Assembly: GCA_002336915.1 (NCBI GenBank)
Contig: DDET01000031.1
Span: 44,414-77,627 of the forward strand
Direction of reading: 5' to 3'
DNA: 33,214 bases
From: Bacteroidetes bacterium UBA1947
Lineage (GTDB): Bacteria; Bacteroidota; Bacteroidia; Chitinophagales; Chitinophagaceae
Within the stretch, counting starts at the first letter, position 1, and every line of letters starts with the position of its first letter. The translations under genes and the position numbers were made by a program. The notes below the pieces were generated by a model. That model worked only from the letters and a program-made list of their open reading frames with translations. It made no database searches and was not told the DNA's origin. Positions 14,506-22,892 of this stretch are shown here, piece by piece.

Positions 14506-15915
14506 TTAGCTGCCACCACCAAAGGGGCCGAGGAATGAGGTGGTTATCGTCCTTATCTTTTCGTCGCCCTCGTAGACAGCTATCTTCAATTGTGTTTTTC
14601 TTTTTGTCACCAATTTATTGTTGATGTAAATGAACATACTGCCTGTAGCGTAGCTGTCTTTAGGTATCAGCAGCCTGGTCTCGCCAACCAATTTGATAGT
14701 ACCTTCAAAATTTTCCGGCCTGAAGGTGACCTCTTTGTTTTTGAAAGTTTTATTCAGCAGCTTGTAATTATATAAATTGCTGATCTGGTTATTGGGCTGC
14801 TCCTGGAATAGCTGGCCGGGGGTACGTAATATATTAACACCAACTTCGGTGCGGCTTACCAGCAGGAAGACCTCTACGGAGAGCAGTATACACATAACTA
14901 CTGTATAGGCCTTCATTCGACCCGTAAAACGCATTTTCGTCTTATTGGCAATATTATTTTCCGATGCATAGCGGATCAGGTTGGTGGGCAGACCGACAGC
15001 AGACATCATCTTATTGCAAGCGTCGATGCAGGCAGTGCAGTTGGTGCATTCCAATTGAGTACCATTGCGAATATCTATGCCAGTGGGACAAACTTTAACG
15101 CATTGCGCACAATCGATACAATCACCAATAGCACGCTCCTCATTCTTCTTGAACTTGCCTCTTTTTTCACCACGAGTATAATCATAAGCCACTACTATTG
15201 TATCACGATCGAGCAGGACACCCTGCATACGGCCGTAGGGACAAATAGTAGTACACACCTGCTCGCGCAGCCATGAGAATACAAAGAAAAACACTGTTGT
15301 AAAAATGCAGAGCGAAGTGAATGTGCCTATGTGTTTACTCAGCGGTTCGCTTATCATCTTTTCCAACTCATCGGCACCCATTACATAAGCGAGGAAGGTA
15401 TTGGCGATAATAAAGCTCATTATCCAGAAGGCAGCCCATTTTGCCAGCTTCTTCAATATTTTTTCGGCATTCCATGGACCATGCTTCAGCATCTTTTGCT
15501 TTGCGGCATCACCTTCTATGAAGAACTCGATCTTGCGGAATACCATTTCCATAAAAATGGTTTGGGGACAGGCCCAGCCGCAAAAAACGCGGCCGAAGAC
15601 TACAGTAAACAAGGCTATGAAGACTATAAAAACGATCAAGCCCAGACCGAAGATGAAGAAATCCTGCGGCCAGAATATTTGTCCGAAAAGGATAAATTTC
15701 CTTTCGAGGATATTCAATAAGAACAGAGGGTGGCCATCCATTTTCATAAATGGCAATCCGAAGAACACAATGAGATAAAGAATACTTACCCATGTGCGGG
15801 CAGTGTATAATTTTCCGTGGGGTTTTTGCGGGAACATCCATACCCGCTTACCTTTTTTATCTACTGTTGCAACTTCATCTCTGAAAGAAACCTGATCCAT
15901 TGAGGCCTGGCTCAT
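14506..15915 (-). CDS. ccoG: Cytochrome c oxidase accessory protein CcoG (FixG)
   Basis: The 469-residue membrane iron-sulfur protein is required for cbb3 assembly. In CcoG proteins this activity includes reduction of Cu(II) for insertion into CcoN. Visible are several membrane spans in the first 240 residues, the conserved GWACPQTIFMEMVFRKIE segment, and two adjacent [4Fe-4S] ferredoxin motifs (CIDCAQCVKVCP and CTNCTACIDACN). A periplasmic Ig-like C-terminal domain (about 370-469) completes the usual FixG architecture. The gene starts 6 bases after the ccoP stop on the same strand. Length and motifs match the family, so confidence is high. Confidence 0.96.
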   Translation of the reverse strand: MSQASMDQVSFRDEVATVDKKGKRVWMFPQKPHGKLYTARTWVSILYLIVFFGLPFMKMDGHPLFLLNILERKFILFGQIFWPQDFFIFGLGLIVFIVFIALFTVVFGRVFCGWACPQTIFMEMVFRKIEFFIEGDAAKQKMLKHGPWNAEKILKKLAKWAAFWIMSFIIANTFLAYVMGADELEKMISEPLSKHIGTFTSLCIFTTVFFFVFSWLREQVCTTICPYGRMQGVLLDRDTIVVAYDYTRGEKRGKFKKNEERAIGDCIDCAQCVKVCPTGIDIRNGTQLECTNCTACIDACNKMMSAVGLPTNLIRYASENNIANKTKMRFTGRMKAYTVVMCILLSVEVFLLVSRTEVGVNILRTPGQLFQEQPNNQISNLYNYKLLNKTFKNKEVTFRPENFEGTIKLVGETRLLIPKDSYATGSMFIYINNKLVTKRKTQLKIAVYEGDEKIRTITTSFLGPFGGGS

Positions 15916-15921
15916 AATTTT

Positions 15922-17100
15922 CTATTTAGCAGCTACCTTATTTGCCTTGCCACTGTCGGCTGCGGCACCTTTAGGCGCATCATTTGACTCTATATATAAT
16001 TCACCTTGTTTGTCCTTGGGGGCTGCGGGCTTGGTGCCGCGCAGTGTTTTTACGTAACTGGCTATCTGTGCTATCTGCTTAGGTGAATAGTCATCCTTCC
16101 AGCTCTTCATGCCTTTATCCTGCCAGCCATATTTAATACTCTTAAAAACATCTTTGATGCCGCCACCATGCAGCCAGTAATCATCTGTAAGGTTAGGCCC
16201 TACACCACCGCCGCCATCTTTCGCGTGGCATGCCAGGCAAGTGCTTTGGAATACCTGCTGGCCGGCCGAGAGATCAGCGGGGTTAGTAAGTAATACAACG
16301 GTATTCTCATCTACATTGTTTGCAGATTTAGCCAGGTATGCTGCCTTCTCTGCTTCAGCTTCCTGCATCTCTGCTACGTATTCGTCATGCGAGCTCGGTC
16401 CGCTGCCTGATACATGAAAGCGATACAGGTAAATACAAGCGACAACGATGGTGAGGTAGAAACCATATTTCCACCAGGGCGGAAGGCTGTTATCCAGCTC
16501 ACGGATGCCATCATAGTTATGATCGAGCATGATGTCCTTCTCTTTCTCGATAGGAACCACGTTATTGAAACGGTCCCAGAAGGCGGCCCGGGCTCTTACC
16601 CTGGTAGCTTTTGTAGGTGCCGGCCTGTTGCTGATAAGGCGTGTGAATACTTTTATATAATACAGGAGCACTGCAATTACTGTCAACTCAAGCGCAATGA
16701 TGCAAATGATCCAGTAAAAATCATTATTAGCGACGCCGGGAATAATGGGAGCGGTCACCGCAGCAACAGCCACGCTATCGGCAGCAGCAGCAGATGCATG
16801 GAACGAAGGAATGCTGAAGGCAATGAGCATCAGTATTACTTTCGCAACAGTGCCCCCACTCGTAGCCTGCTTTTCCGCGCGCATTTTATCGCGGTATACC
16901 AGTGTCAGCTGGCTCAACACATTTGTGAGTACAGCGATGGCAAACACCAGAACTAATATTATGCACATAAGGCTAATAAGGCCAATATTCATCGAGCCTT
17001 TCGCATCAGCGGCAGGTACTGCTTCAGCCGCTCTTAAAAGGCCGGGAGCAAGCGTCATAGCCAAAATAAACAGAGATAATTTATTGAAAATTGCACGCAT
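15922..17100 (-). CDS. ccoP: cbb3 oxidase subunit CcoP, single-haem form with extended membrane N-terminus
   Basis: The 392-residue protein has a C-terminal cytochrome c domain with one haem motif CLACH (288-292) and a downstream Met-containing GMKSW. It passes electrons from periplasmic donors to CcoO. Proteobacterial CcoP has two CXXCH motifs; here only one is present. The N-terminus is long, with about five hydrophobic segments (residues 5-23, 38-63, 84-100, 126-150 and 209-228). The WWKYGFYLTIV span just before the haem domain corresponds to the usual CcoP anchor. The first segment may be a cleaved signal. It starts 2 bases after ccoQ and ends 6 bases before ccoG. The N-terminal part resembles an extra membrane module common in Bacteroidota. 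Confidence 0.93.
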   Translation of the reverse strand: MRAIFNKLSLFILAMTLAPGLLRAAEAVPAADAKGSMNIGLISLMCIILVLVFAIAVLTNVLSQLTLVYRDKMRAEKQATSGGTVAKVILMLIAFSIPSFHASAAAADSVAVAAVTAPIIPGVANNDFYWIICIIALELTVIAVLLYYIKVFTRLISNRPAPTKATRVRARAAFWDRFNNVVPIEKEKDIMLDHNYDGIRELDNSLPPWWKYGFYLTIVVACIYLYRFHVSGSGPSSHDEYVAEMQEAEAEKAAYLAKSANNVDENTVVLLTNPADLSAGQQVFQSTCLACHAKDGGGGVGPNLTDDYWLHGGGIKDVFKSIKYGWQDKGMKSWKDDYSPKQIAQIASYVKTLRGTKPAAPKDKQGELYIESNDAPKGAAADSGKANKVAAK

Positions 17101-17102
17101 CG

Positions 17103-17300
17103 TTATGCTATTTTATTTTGTTCAGTACTATCGTTATCGTTTGCAGGAAAAGGGATGTGCTTCATGTTATTGATATAGGCTTTGTCGGCGCGGAACACCC
17201 ATATAATGAGGGCCGAAAAGAACACAAAGAATACCAGTAAGGATATGAGCGGATATATGCCTACGCCTGTTATATTTTCCAAATAATGTATGAATTTCAT
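17103..17300 (-). CDS. ccoQ: cbb3 oxidase small subunit CcoQ
   Basis: The 65-residue product has a single membrane span (about 15-38: YPLISLLVFFVFFSALIIW) and a short charged C-terminal tail. CcoQ stabilises the cbb3 complex, especially the link to CcoP. The assignment rests on size, single span and position between ccoNO and ccoP, since CcoQ sequences are poorly conserved. It lies 18 bp after the ccoNO stop and 2 bp before ccoP. Confidence 0.8.
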   Translation of the reverse strand: MKFIHYLENITGVGIYPLISLLVFFVFFSALIIWVFRADKAYINNMKHIPFPANDNDSTEQNKIA

Positions 17301-17318
17301 ATCTGTGCTTTTATGCTC

Positions 17319-19502
17319 TTAGTTAGTTGATGCCTTTTTCTGTTGCAGTTTAATGTCTGTACCCATGCGTTGCAGGTATGCTATTACTGCAATTATCTCT
17401 TTGTCGCTCGTCACTTTGATCTTATCTTTTGCCAGGTTTGCTACTATACCATCGGCCTGCTTCATGAGGTCCACGTTAGCCCTTTGGTCATATCCTGCAG
17501 GGTATGGTACACCCAGTGTTTGCATGGCCCTTATTTTGGCCGGGGTTATTGCCGTGTCCAATGCATTGTCAAACAACCAGGGGTAATTGGGCATAATAGA
17601 ACCGGGCGACATGCTGGCTGGTTCATACATATGGTTGAAATGCCAGCTATCCGGGTATTTGCCGCCTATACGCGCCAGGTCGGGCCCGGTACGCTTACTA
17701 CCCCACTGGAAGGGATGGTCATATACAAACTCACCTGCTTTAGAATATTCACCATATCGTGCTACTTCGCTGCGGAAAGGCCTTATCATCTGGCTGTGGC
17801 AATTATAGCAACCTTCACGTATATAGATATCACGTCCCTGGAGTTCGAGCGGTGTGTATGGTTTTACACTGCTGATGGTCGGGATATTGGATTTGATCAT
17901 AAATGTTGGTACCATTTCAATGAGGCCACCTATTGCCACAACGATAAGACTAAGTACCAGCATCTGCATAGGGCGGCGTTCTATCCACCTATGCCAGTGC
18001 GGTTTGCCATGTTCCACATACACTTTTGCAAGTGGTGCGGCTTCAGTCGCCTCATCATTCATAGCCACACCGCTACGTACAGTTTTATACAAGTTGTATA
18101 CCATCATCAGAGCACCTATCAGGTACAAAGTGCCACCTATTCCGCGCATGGCGTAGAAGGGTTTCATTTGCTGAACGGTCTCAACGAACTGGTATTTCAA
18201 TTGTCCCTCAACAGTAAACTCCTTCCAGGCGAGGCTCTGCATAAAACCTGCGAAGTACATGGGCACGGTATAGAAGATGATACCCAGTGTACCTATCCAA
18301 AAATGCCAGTTTGCCAGCTTTTGTGAATACAATTTTGTTTGGAATATGCGTGGAAGCACCCAATACAAGACCGCGAATGTTAAGAAACCATTCCAGCCCA
18401 AGGCACCAACATGTACGTGGGCTATCGTCCAGTCTGTAAAGTGGCTGATGGCGTTCACGCTCTTCAGGCTCAGCATAGGACCTTCGAAAGTGGCCATACC
18501 ATAAGCGGTAACAGCTACCACCATAAATTTCAGCACGACGTCTTCCCGCACTTTATCCCAGGCACCACGCAGTGTAAGTAATCCGTTCAACATACCGCCC
18601 CATGATGGCGCTATCAGCATAATGGAAAACACGGTACCTAATGACTGTGCCCAATCAGGCAACGCAGTGTATAACAAGTGGTGCGGGCCAGCCCATATGT
18701 ATAAGAATATAAGTGCCCAGAAGTGAATAATGGAAAGTTTATATGAATATACCGGGCGATTAGCTGCCTTGGGCAGGAAGTAATACATAAGGCCCAGGTA
18801 AGGAGTGGTAAGGAAGAATGCAACTGCATTATGCCCGTACCACCATTGTACTAATGCGTCCTGTACACCAGCATAAAGAGAATACGATTTCATCCACGAA
18901 AAAGGAATTTCCATGGAGTTAACAATATGCAGCATGGCAACAGTAACGAACGTGGCTATGTAAAACCAGATAGCCACATACAGGTGACGCTCCCGGCGCT
19001 TGATAATAGTACCAAACATGTTGACACCGAAGATGACCCATACAAGGGTGATCAGTATATCAATAGGCCACTCCAGCTCTGCATACTCCTTACCGGTAGT
19101 GTAACCTGCAAGCAAAGTGACAGCGGCAGCCACAATGATGAACTGCCAGAGCCAGAAATGCAGCTTGCTCAGCATATCGCTGAACATACGTGCTTTGGTG
19201 AGGCGTTGCAGTGAATAATAAACACCCATAAAGATGCCGTTACCCACAAATGCAAAGATGACCGCGTTGGTGTGTACCGGACGTACACGTCCGAATGTGG
19301 TAGCGGCTGTACCCATATTAAGACCTGGAAAAACCAGCTCAAATGCTGCAAATAAACCTGCCAGCATACCTACTACACCCCAGAAGATCGTGGCATAGGC
19401 AAACATTTTTACGATCTTGTTGTCGTAATAGAATTTGTCCATTTGTACTGTAGGCATGGACGCGTCCTGATCAAATTGCCCTGTTTGTGGGATCGTACTC
19501 AT
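17319..19502 (-). CDS. ccoNO: cbb3 cytochrome c oxidase, fused subunits CcoN (I) and CcoO (II)
   Basis: The 727-residue fusion combines the catalytic CcoN (about 1-480, twelve spans) with CcoO (about 505-727). CcoN ligands are visible: a haem b His in RPVHTNAVIF (77), Cu(B) His in WYGHNAVAFF (224) and AGPHHLLY (274-275), and the haem histidines in AHVHVG (362, 364). CcoO starts with a membrane span and has one haem c motif, GCYNCHS (565-569), followed by the conserved MIRPFRSE. The enzyme reduces oxygen with high affinity in the inner membrane. Fusion of N and O is characteristic of Bacteroidota. It lies 20 bp downstream of ccoS, driven by the class II promoter at 19700-19743. Confidence 0.97.
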   Translation of the reverse strand: MSTIPQTGQFDQDASMPTVQMDKFYYDNKIVKMFAYATIFWGVVGMLAGLFAAFELVFPGLNMGTAATTFGRVRPVHTNAVIFAFVGNGIFMGVYYSLQRLTKARMFSDMLSKLHFWLWQFIIVAAAVTLLAGYTTGKEYAELEWPIDILITLVWVIFGVNMFGTIIKRRERHLYVAIWFYIATFVTVAMLHIVNSMEIPFSWMKSYSLYAGVQDALVQWWYGHNAVAFFLTTPYLGLMYYFLPKAANRPVYSYKLSIIHFWALIFLYIWAGPHHLLYTALPDWAQSLGTVFSIMLIAPSWGGMLNGLLTLRGAWDKVREDVVLKFMVVAVTAYGMATFEGPMLSLKSVNAISHFTDWTIAHVHVGALGWNGFLTFAVLYWVLPRIFQTKLYSQKLANWHFWIGTLGIIFYTVPMYFAGFMQSLAWKEFTVEGQLKYQFVETVQQMKPFYAMRGIGGTLYLIGALMMVYNLYKTVRSGVAMNDEATEAAPLAKVYVEHGKPHWHRWIERRPMQMLVLSLIVVAIGGLIEMVPTFMIKSNIPTISSVKPYTPLELQGRDIYIREGCYNCHSQMIRPFRSEVARYGEYSKAGEFVYDHPFQWGSKRTGPDLARIGGKYPDSWHFNHMYEPASMSPGSIMPNYPWLFDNALDTAITPAKIRAMQTLGVPYPAGYDQRANVDLMKQADGIVANLAKDKIKVTSDKEIIAVIAYLQRMGTDIKLQQKKASTN

Positions 19503-19522
19503 GTATTTATCTTTTTAAAAGA

Positions 19523-19681
19523 TTATTCGTTTGATTCGATATTGTTTTCGTCATAAAGCATGCGCATTGCTGCCCCCTGCCTGTCTTCGTATTGATTATT
19601 TTTTACACTCCATATGAACGCAAGCAAAAAACCCACTGCCACCAGTATGCTTGCAATTACCAAAATGAAAAAAGCGCTCAT
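19523..19681 (-). CDS. ccoS: cbb3 oxidase maturation protein CcoS
   Basis: The start is the ATG at 19681, giving 52 residues (MSAFFILVIASILVAVG...). A longer frame begins upstream at 19765, but it would include the class II promoter and has no family similarity. One membrane span is followed by FIWSVKNNQYEDRQGAAMRML, the typical CcoS F-x-W-x-V-x-x-x-QYxDxxx-x-x-x-R pattern. CcoS is required for insertion of haem b and copper into CcoN. It is the first gene after the internal promoter and sits 20 bp before ccoNO. Confidence 0.9.
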   Translation of the reverse strand: MSAFFILVIASILVAVGFLLAFIWSVKNNQYEDRQGAAMRMLYDENNIESNE

Positions 19682-19699
19682 GAGTGAAATATTATTCCC

Positions 19700-19743
19700 C
19701 AAAAATAAAACGGGGCAAGAGGGCTGCACATGACTATCCTCAA
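19700..19743 (-). promoter_or_regulatory. Crp/Fnr-type class II promoter for ccoS-ccoNO and downstream cbb3 genes
   Basis: In the 104-bp gap between ccoI and ccoS, the minus strand holds TATTTTTG (19707 to 19700), a perfect TAnnTTTG. Exactly 22 bp upstream begins ATGAC-TATC-CTCAA (19730-19743, plus strand), a TGA-N6-TCA palindrome. Spacing is identical to the lon-like and coiled-coil A promoters. The predicted leader is about 15 bases before ccoS. It would give oxidase subunits a separate, stronger transcript than ccoI. Confidence 0.65.
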
Positions 19744-19785
19744 GCCAAAAGCTGATATAGATCATCGTTTTATTAAATGGCTTGA

Positions 19786-22242
19786 TTATGCTTTTAAAGA
19801 AAGGCCAAAGAGGCGGGCCATCAGACTGCTGGCACCTGTGGTAATAAGTACAATGCTGAGCGTGCTTACCGGCATTAATATAGCGGCTATCATTGGGGCC
19901 ATATGCCCCTGTACAGATATGGTCAGCCCTACTATATTGTAAATAACAGATATAATAAAGCTGAACGCTATGATATGACGCCCTCTTGCAGCGAGCTTCA
20001 GCAATTGCGGCAATAGTGCAAACTTGTTGGCATCGAGTATGGCATCGCAGGAAGGAGTAAAATTGTTTATATCGTCCGCCAGTGTAATACCTACATTGCT
20101 TTGCTGCAGCGCCCCGGCATCATTCAGGCCATCGCCTATCATGAGCACATGCTTGCCTTTATCCTGTAATTTCTCTATGTATTGCAGCTTGTCAAGTGGC
20201 TTTTGTTCAAACAATAATTCGCTGTCATTACCTAAAACTTCTTTCATAAGGCCCCGCTGTTTGTCATTGTCGCCTGATAGCATAGACAAAGTGTAACTTT
20301 GGCGGAGCTTTGGCAGCATTTGCGGAATAGATTCCCTGAAGGCTTGCATTATTTCAAAAGCGGTTACCGTGTCATCTATTCTTACATATACATTGGCCTT
20401 AGCAATCTCGTTCGCCACCACGCCGGTAAAGCCGGCAGATCCGATCCGAATGTTGTGACCTTTTATTTGCGCCTCAACACCTTGCCCTTTTATCTCTGCC
20501 CACTGTTCAAATTCGGTATTTTCTTCGCCGGGAACGCGGCCCGGCTCAAGCCATTTGGCAATAGCCTGGCTGTAAGGGTGGCTGCTGGAAACAGCTACCC
20601 GGTAGACAAGTTGCTTCTCTTCATCAGTTAGCTGGTGGCCGGAAACAAATAAATGGTCATTGCGCTGAGTTAAAGTGCCAGTCTTATCAAAAACGACCTG
20701 GTCTATCTCGCCTATTTGCTCTATTACCGTAGCATCCCTTAAAAAAAGGCCGTTATTGCTAAGAATACGCAGGAGGTTACCATTTGTATACGTCGCCGAC
20801 AGTAAAAGTGCACAAGGGCAAGCTACTATGAGCATGGCCGATACGCTTGGCAATATCTTCGAAGGATCGTGCATGGCCCAGTAAACAGCCGTGATACCTG
20901 CCAGGGCAAACAGTATGTAAGTGAAGTATTTGCTGAGTATATGAATGATACTTTTGTCGTTATTTTGCTGTTCTTTATTTTTCGAAAAAGCATGGTGATT
21001 CCACAGGGAAGTAAGGTAGCTACCGGCCACCGGCTTTACTACTTGTATTCTCACCTGTTGCCCAACCTGTCTTCCACCGGCATACACTATATCTCCCGGC
21101 TCTATTTTCACCGGCTCGCTCTCTCCTGTCACGAAGCTGTAATCTATCAGGGCATCGCCCTGTATTAAGACTGCATCAGCGGGTATTATCTCGTCGTTAT
21201 ACAGCTGTACAATATCCCGCTCTTTCAGGTCCTGCAGATTCCTGCTTTCGACGCCATTTGGGCTTACAACATTTACCGCTATCGGGAAATAAGCTTTATA
21301 ATCGCGATGAAAGGACATTGAGCTATAGGTTCTGTCCTGCACAATGCGGCCAACCAACATAAAGAAAACAATGCCGCTCATACTATCTAAATAGCCGGAA
21401 CCTATACCTGCACTTATTTCGTAGATGCTGCGGGTAAAAGTAATGATAAGCGCCAGGGCGATCGGCGCGTCAATATTCAATGTCTTTTGCCTGATGCCTT
21501 TCCATGCCGAAACAAAAAACTCGGATGCGCAGTAAAAGAAAACAGGTAGCGACAAAACCAAATTAAGGATGCGGAACAAGGATGCATATTTCTCTTCAAT
21601 ACCCGAGCCTATGGACAAGTACTCCGGAAAGCTCATCATCATAATGTTGCCGAAACAAAACCCGGCAATGCCCAGTTTATAAATACGGGCTTTATTAGCA
21701 AATTTCTTCTTCCCCTTGCCGGAATCATCAAGACTAATGTAAGGCTCATAGCCAATCGTGGTAAGTAACTCTACAACCTTGCGCAGGCTTATCTTTTCTT
21801 TTGAAAAATGAACGGTTAATTCCTTCGTCGTAAAATTGAGCCTGCTCTCTGTAATACCCTGTTCCAGCTTGTGCATATGCTCCAGCAGCCACATGCAGGA
21901 ACTGCAGTGCACCCCGGGAATGTAGAAAGTAATTATAACATTCTTTCCGTCGGTAAACTTGTACAGCTTTTTTGCTATCTCTTCGTTATCGAGATAGGAA
22001 AATTTATCGTTTCTTACCGGTTTGATCTGTGATAGCCCGGGATGAGACTGTATCTTATAATAGTCGCAAAGGCCGTTTTCGTTGAGAATTTCATAAACCA
22101 GTTTGCAACCTTCGCAGCAGAATAGCTTGTCATCAATGTGTATATTGCCTGTAACACAGGGCACACCGCAATGATAGCAAAGCGCCTCTTGTTTTACCGG
22201 CTGCGTTATAATGATGGTGTTCCTGCCTTTAGTCCCTTGCAT
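19786..22242 (-). CDS. ccoI: Copper-transporting P1B-type ATPase CcoI (FixI)
   Basis: The 818-residue ATPase supplies copper for the cbb3 Cu(B) site. The N-terminus has a Cys-rich zinc-ribbon-like region (CYHCGVPC at 22-29, FCCEGC at 41-46) and a heavy-metal-associated domain with CSSC (113-116). Both are typical of CcoI in Bacteroidota. Then come eight spans, the actuator motif TGES, the intramembrane CPC (IVACPCALLL), the phosphorylation site DKTGT and the hinge GDGLND. The length fits the family. Its start overlaps the hemerythrin-like gene by 14 bases, so the two are coupled, and both depend on the promoter near 22800. ccoS and ccoNO follow but have their own promoter. Confidence 0.96.
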   Translation of the reverse strand: MQGTKGRNTIIITQPVKQEALCYHCGVPCVTGNIHIDDKLFCCEGCKLVYEILNENGLCDYYKIQSHPGLSQIKPVRNDKFSYLDNEEIAKKLYKFTDGKNVIITFYIPGVHCSSCMWLLEHMHKLEQGITESRLNFTTKELTVHFSKEKISLRKVVELLTTIGYEPYISLDDSGKGKKKFANKARIYKLGIAGFCFGNIMMMSFPEYLSIGSGIEEKYASLFRILNLVLSLPVFFYCASEFFVSAWKGIRQKTLNIDAPIALALIITFTRSIYEISAGIGSGYLDSMSGIVFFMLVGRIVQDRTYSSMSFHRDYKAYFPIAVNVVSPNGVESRNLQDLKERDIVQLYNDEIIPADAVLIQGDALIDYSFVTGESEPVKIEPGDIVYAGGRQVGQQVRIQVVKPVAGSYLTSLWNHHAFSKNKEQQNNDKSIIHILSKYFTYILFALAGITAVYWAMHDPSKILPSVSAMLIVACPCALLLSATYTNGNLLRILSNNGLFLRDATVIEQIGEIDQVVFDKTGTLTQRNDHLFVSGHQLTDEEKQLVYRVAVSSSHPYSQAIAKWLEPGRVPGEENTEFEQWAEIKGQGVEAQIKGHNIRIGSAGFTGVVANEIAKANVYVRIDDTVTAFEIMQAFRESIPQMLPKLRQSYTLSMLSGDNDKQRGLMKEVLGNDSELLFEQKPLDKLQYIEKLQDKGKHVLMIGDGLNDAGALQQSNVGITLADDINNFTPSCDAILDANKFALLPQLLKLAARGRHIIAFSFIISVIYNIVGLTISVQGHMAPMIAAILMPVSTLSIVLITTGASSLMARLFGLSLKA

Positions 22243-22780
22243 TAATATTCTTTTGAGCTCGTTTTATTTTGGGTATCAACACTTCCTCTTCCAGGTAGAA
22301 TAGCCCTATCAAAGCTTCCTGCAACAACTGCAGTTCGTCCCTCAGTACCATCCAATCATCAGCAGAGATATCTTCATTTGGCACAGAAAGCACCTCATCA
22401 AGTTCCTCTAGTGTTTGACGTACTCGCTCGTGCGATGCAGTTATTTCGACGATCCTCGCACTATGGCCCAAGTGACAAGCACCTGCACAGTTGCTGCAAT
22501 CATGCCGGGCATTGTCCTTCTCCGCGAGTTCCTTCATGTATGGAAATAGCACCGTTTTGCCATACAGCAGGTGCTCCCTCACCGCGTCAATAAGTGCATT
22601 GCAGCGCAGCAGAAATGAAATGGACTCGGACTTTCCATCCGATTCTGCAATTAATTTCGTAGCCTCCCCGGCATTATCACATAATTTCTCCATAGCTACG
22701 TAGTGGTTTTTATAGATCGCGTCCGATAGTTGATTTAAGTTATGTTTTTGATATTTCGCGAACAAAGGCTGAATCATCAT
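22229..22780 (-). CDS. Hemerythrin-like (RIC/YtfE-related) protein with incomplete metal site and Cys cluster
   Basis: I choose the ATG at 22780 (or 22777), giving 183 residues (MMIQPLFAKYQKH...). The upstream reading frame to 22906 covers a -7 element and two palindromes and is probably untranslated. The helical segments align by eye with RIC/YtfE di-iron proteins: IYKNHYVAMEKL, VREHLLYGKTVLFP, ITASHERVRQTL and LIGLFYLEEEVLIP. Three His positions are kept. The Glu expected four residues after the second His is Gly, and the His expected four residues before the last Glu is Leu. An insertion HDCSNCAGACHLGH adds a C-x2-C-x3-C cluster. Such proteins repair iron centres or sense NO or O2. Here the di-iron site may be altered or lost. 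It overlaps ccoI by 14 bases. Confidence 0.7.
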   Translation of the reverse strand: MMIQPLFAKYQKHNLNQLSDAIYKNHYVAMEKLCDNAGEATKLIAESDGKSESISFLLRCNALIDAVREHLLYGKTVLFPYMKELAEKDNARHDCSNCAGACHLGHSARIVEITASHERVRQTLEELDEVLSVPNEDISADDWMVLRDELQLLQEALIGLFYLEEEVLIPKIKRAQKNINARD

Positions 22781-22792
22781 CAAATGTTTCAG

Positions 22793-22858
22793 CAAACATA
22801 GCTCCTGTGCCCTTTGGGAAAAATGACTGTGACTAGTACAAAAGATGACCTTCGTCAT
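22793..22858 (-). promoter_or_regulatory. Promoter of hemerythrin-like gene and ccoI with Crp/Fnr-type sites
   Basis: On the minus strand TATGTTTG (22800 to 22793) is a perfect TAnnTTTG, about 13 bases before the ATG at 22780. Exactly 22 bp upstream is the half-site GTCAT (ATGAC at 22823-22827 on the plus strand) with a degenerate distal half ACTAG. A perfect palindrome ATGAC-CTTC-GTCAT lies at 22845-22858. Its centre is 22 bp, two helical turns, beyond the half-site, near -62. This combines class II-like and class I-like positions. Confidence 0.6.
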
Positions 22859-22892
22859 ATATCCTGCTAAACGTATTGAATATATTGCATCA

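Noticed and set aside
16414..16956. 180-codon open frame antisense to ccoP
   Set aside because: Shadow of ccoP on the other strand, with no recognisable domain or promoter.
17343..18326. 327-codon open frame antisense to ccoNO
   Set aside because: It lies entirely opposite a highly conserved gene, is rich in Cys, His and Tyr without any family pattern, and is explained by codon bias of ccoNO.
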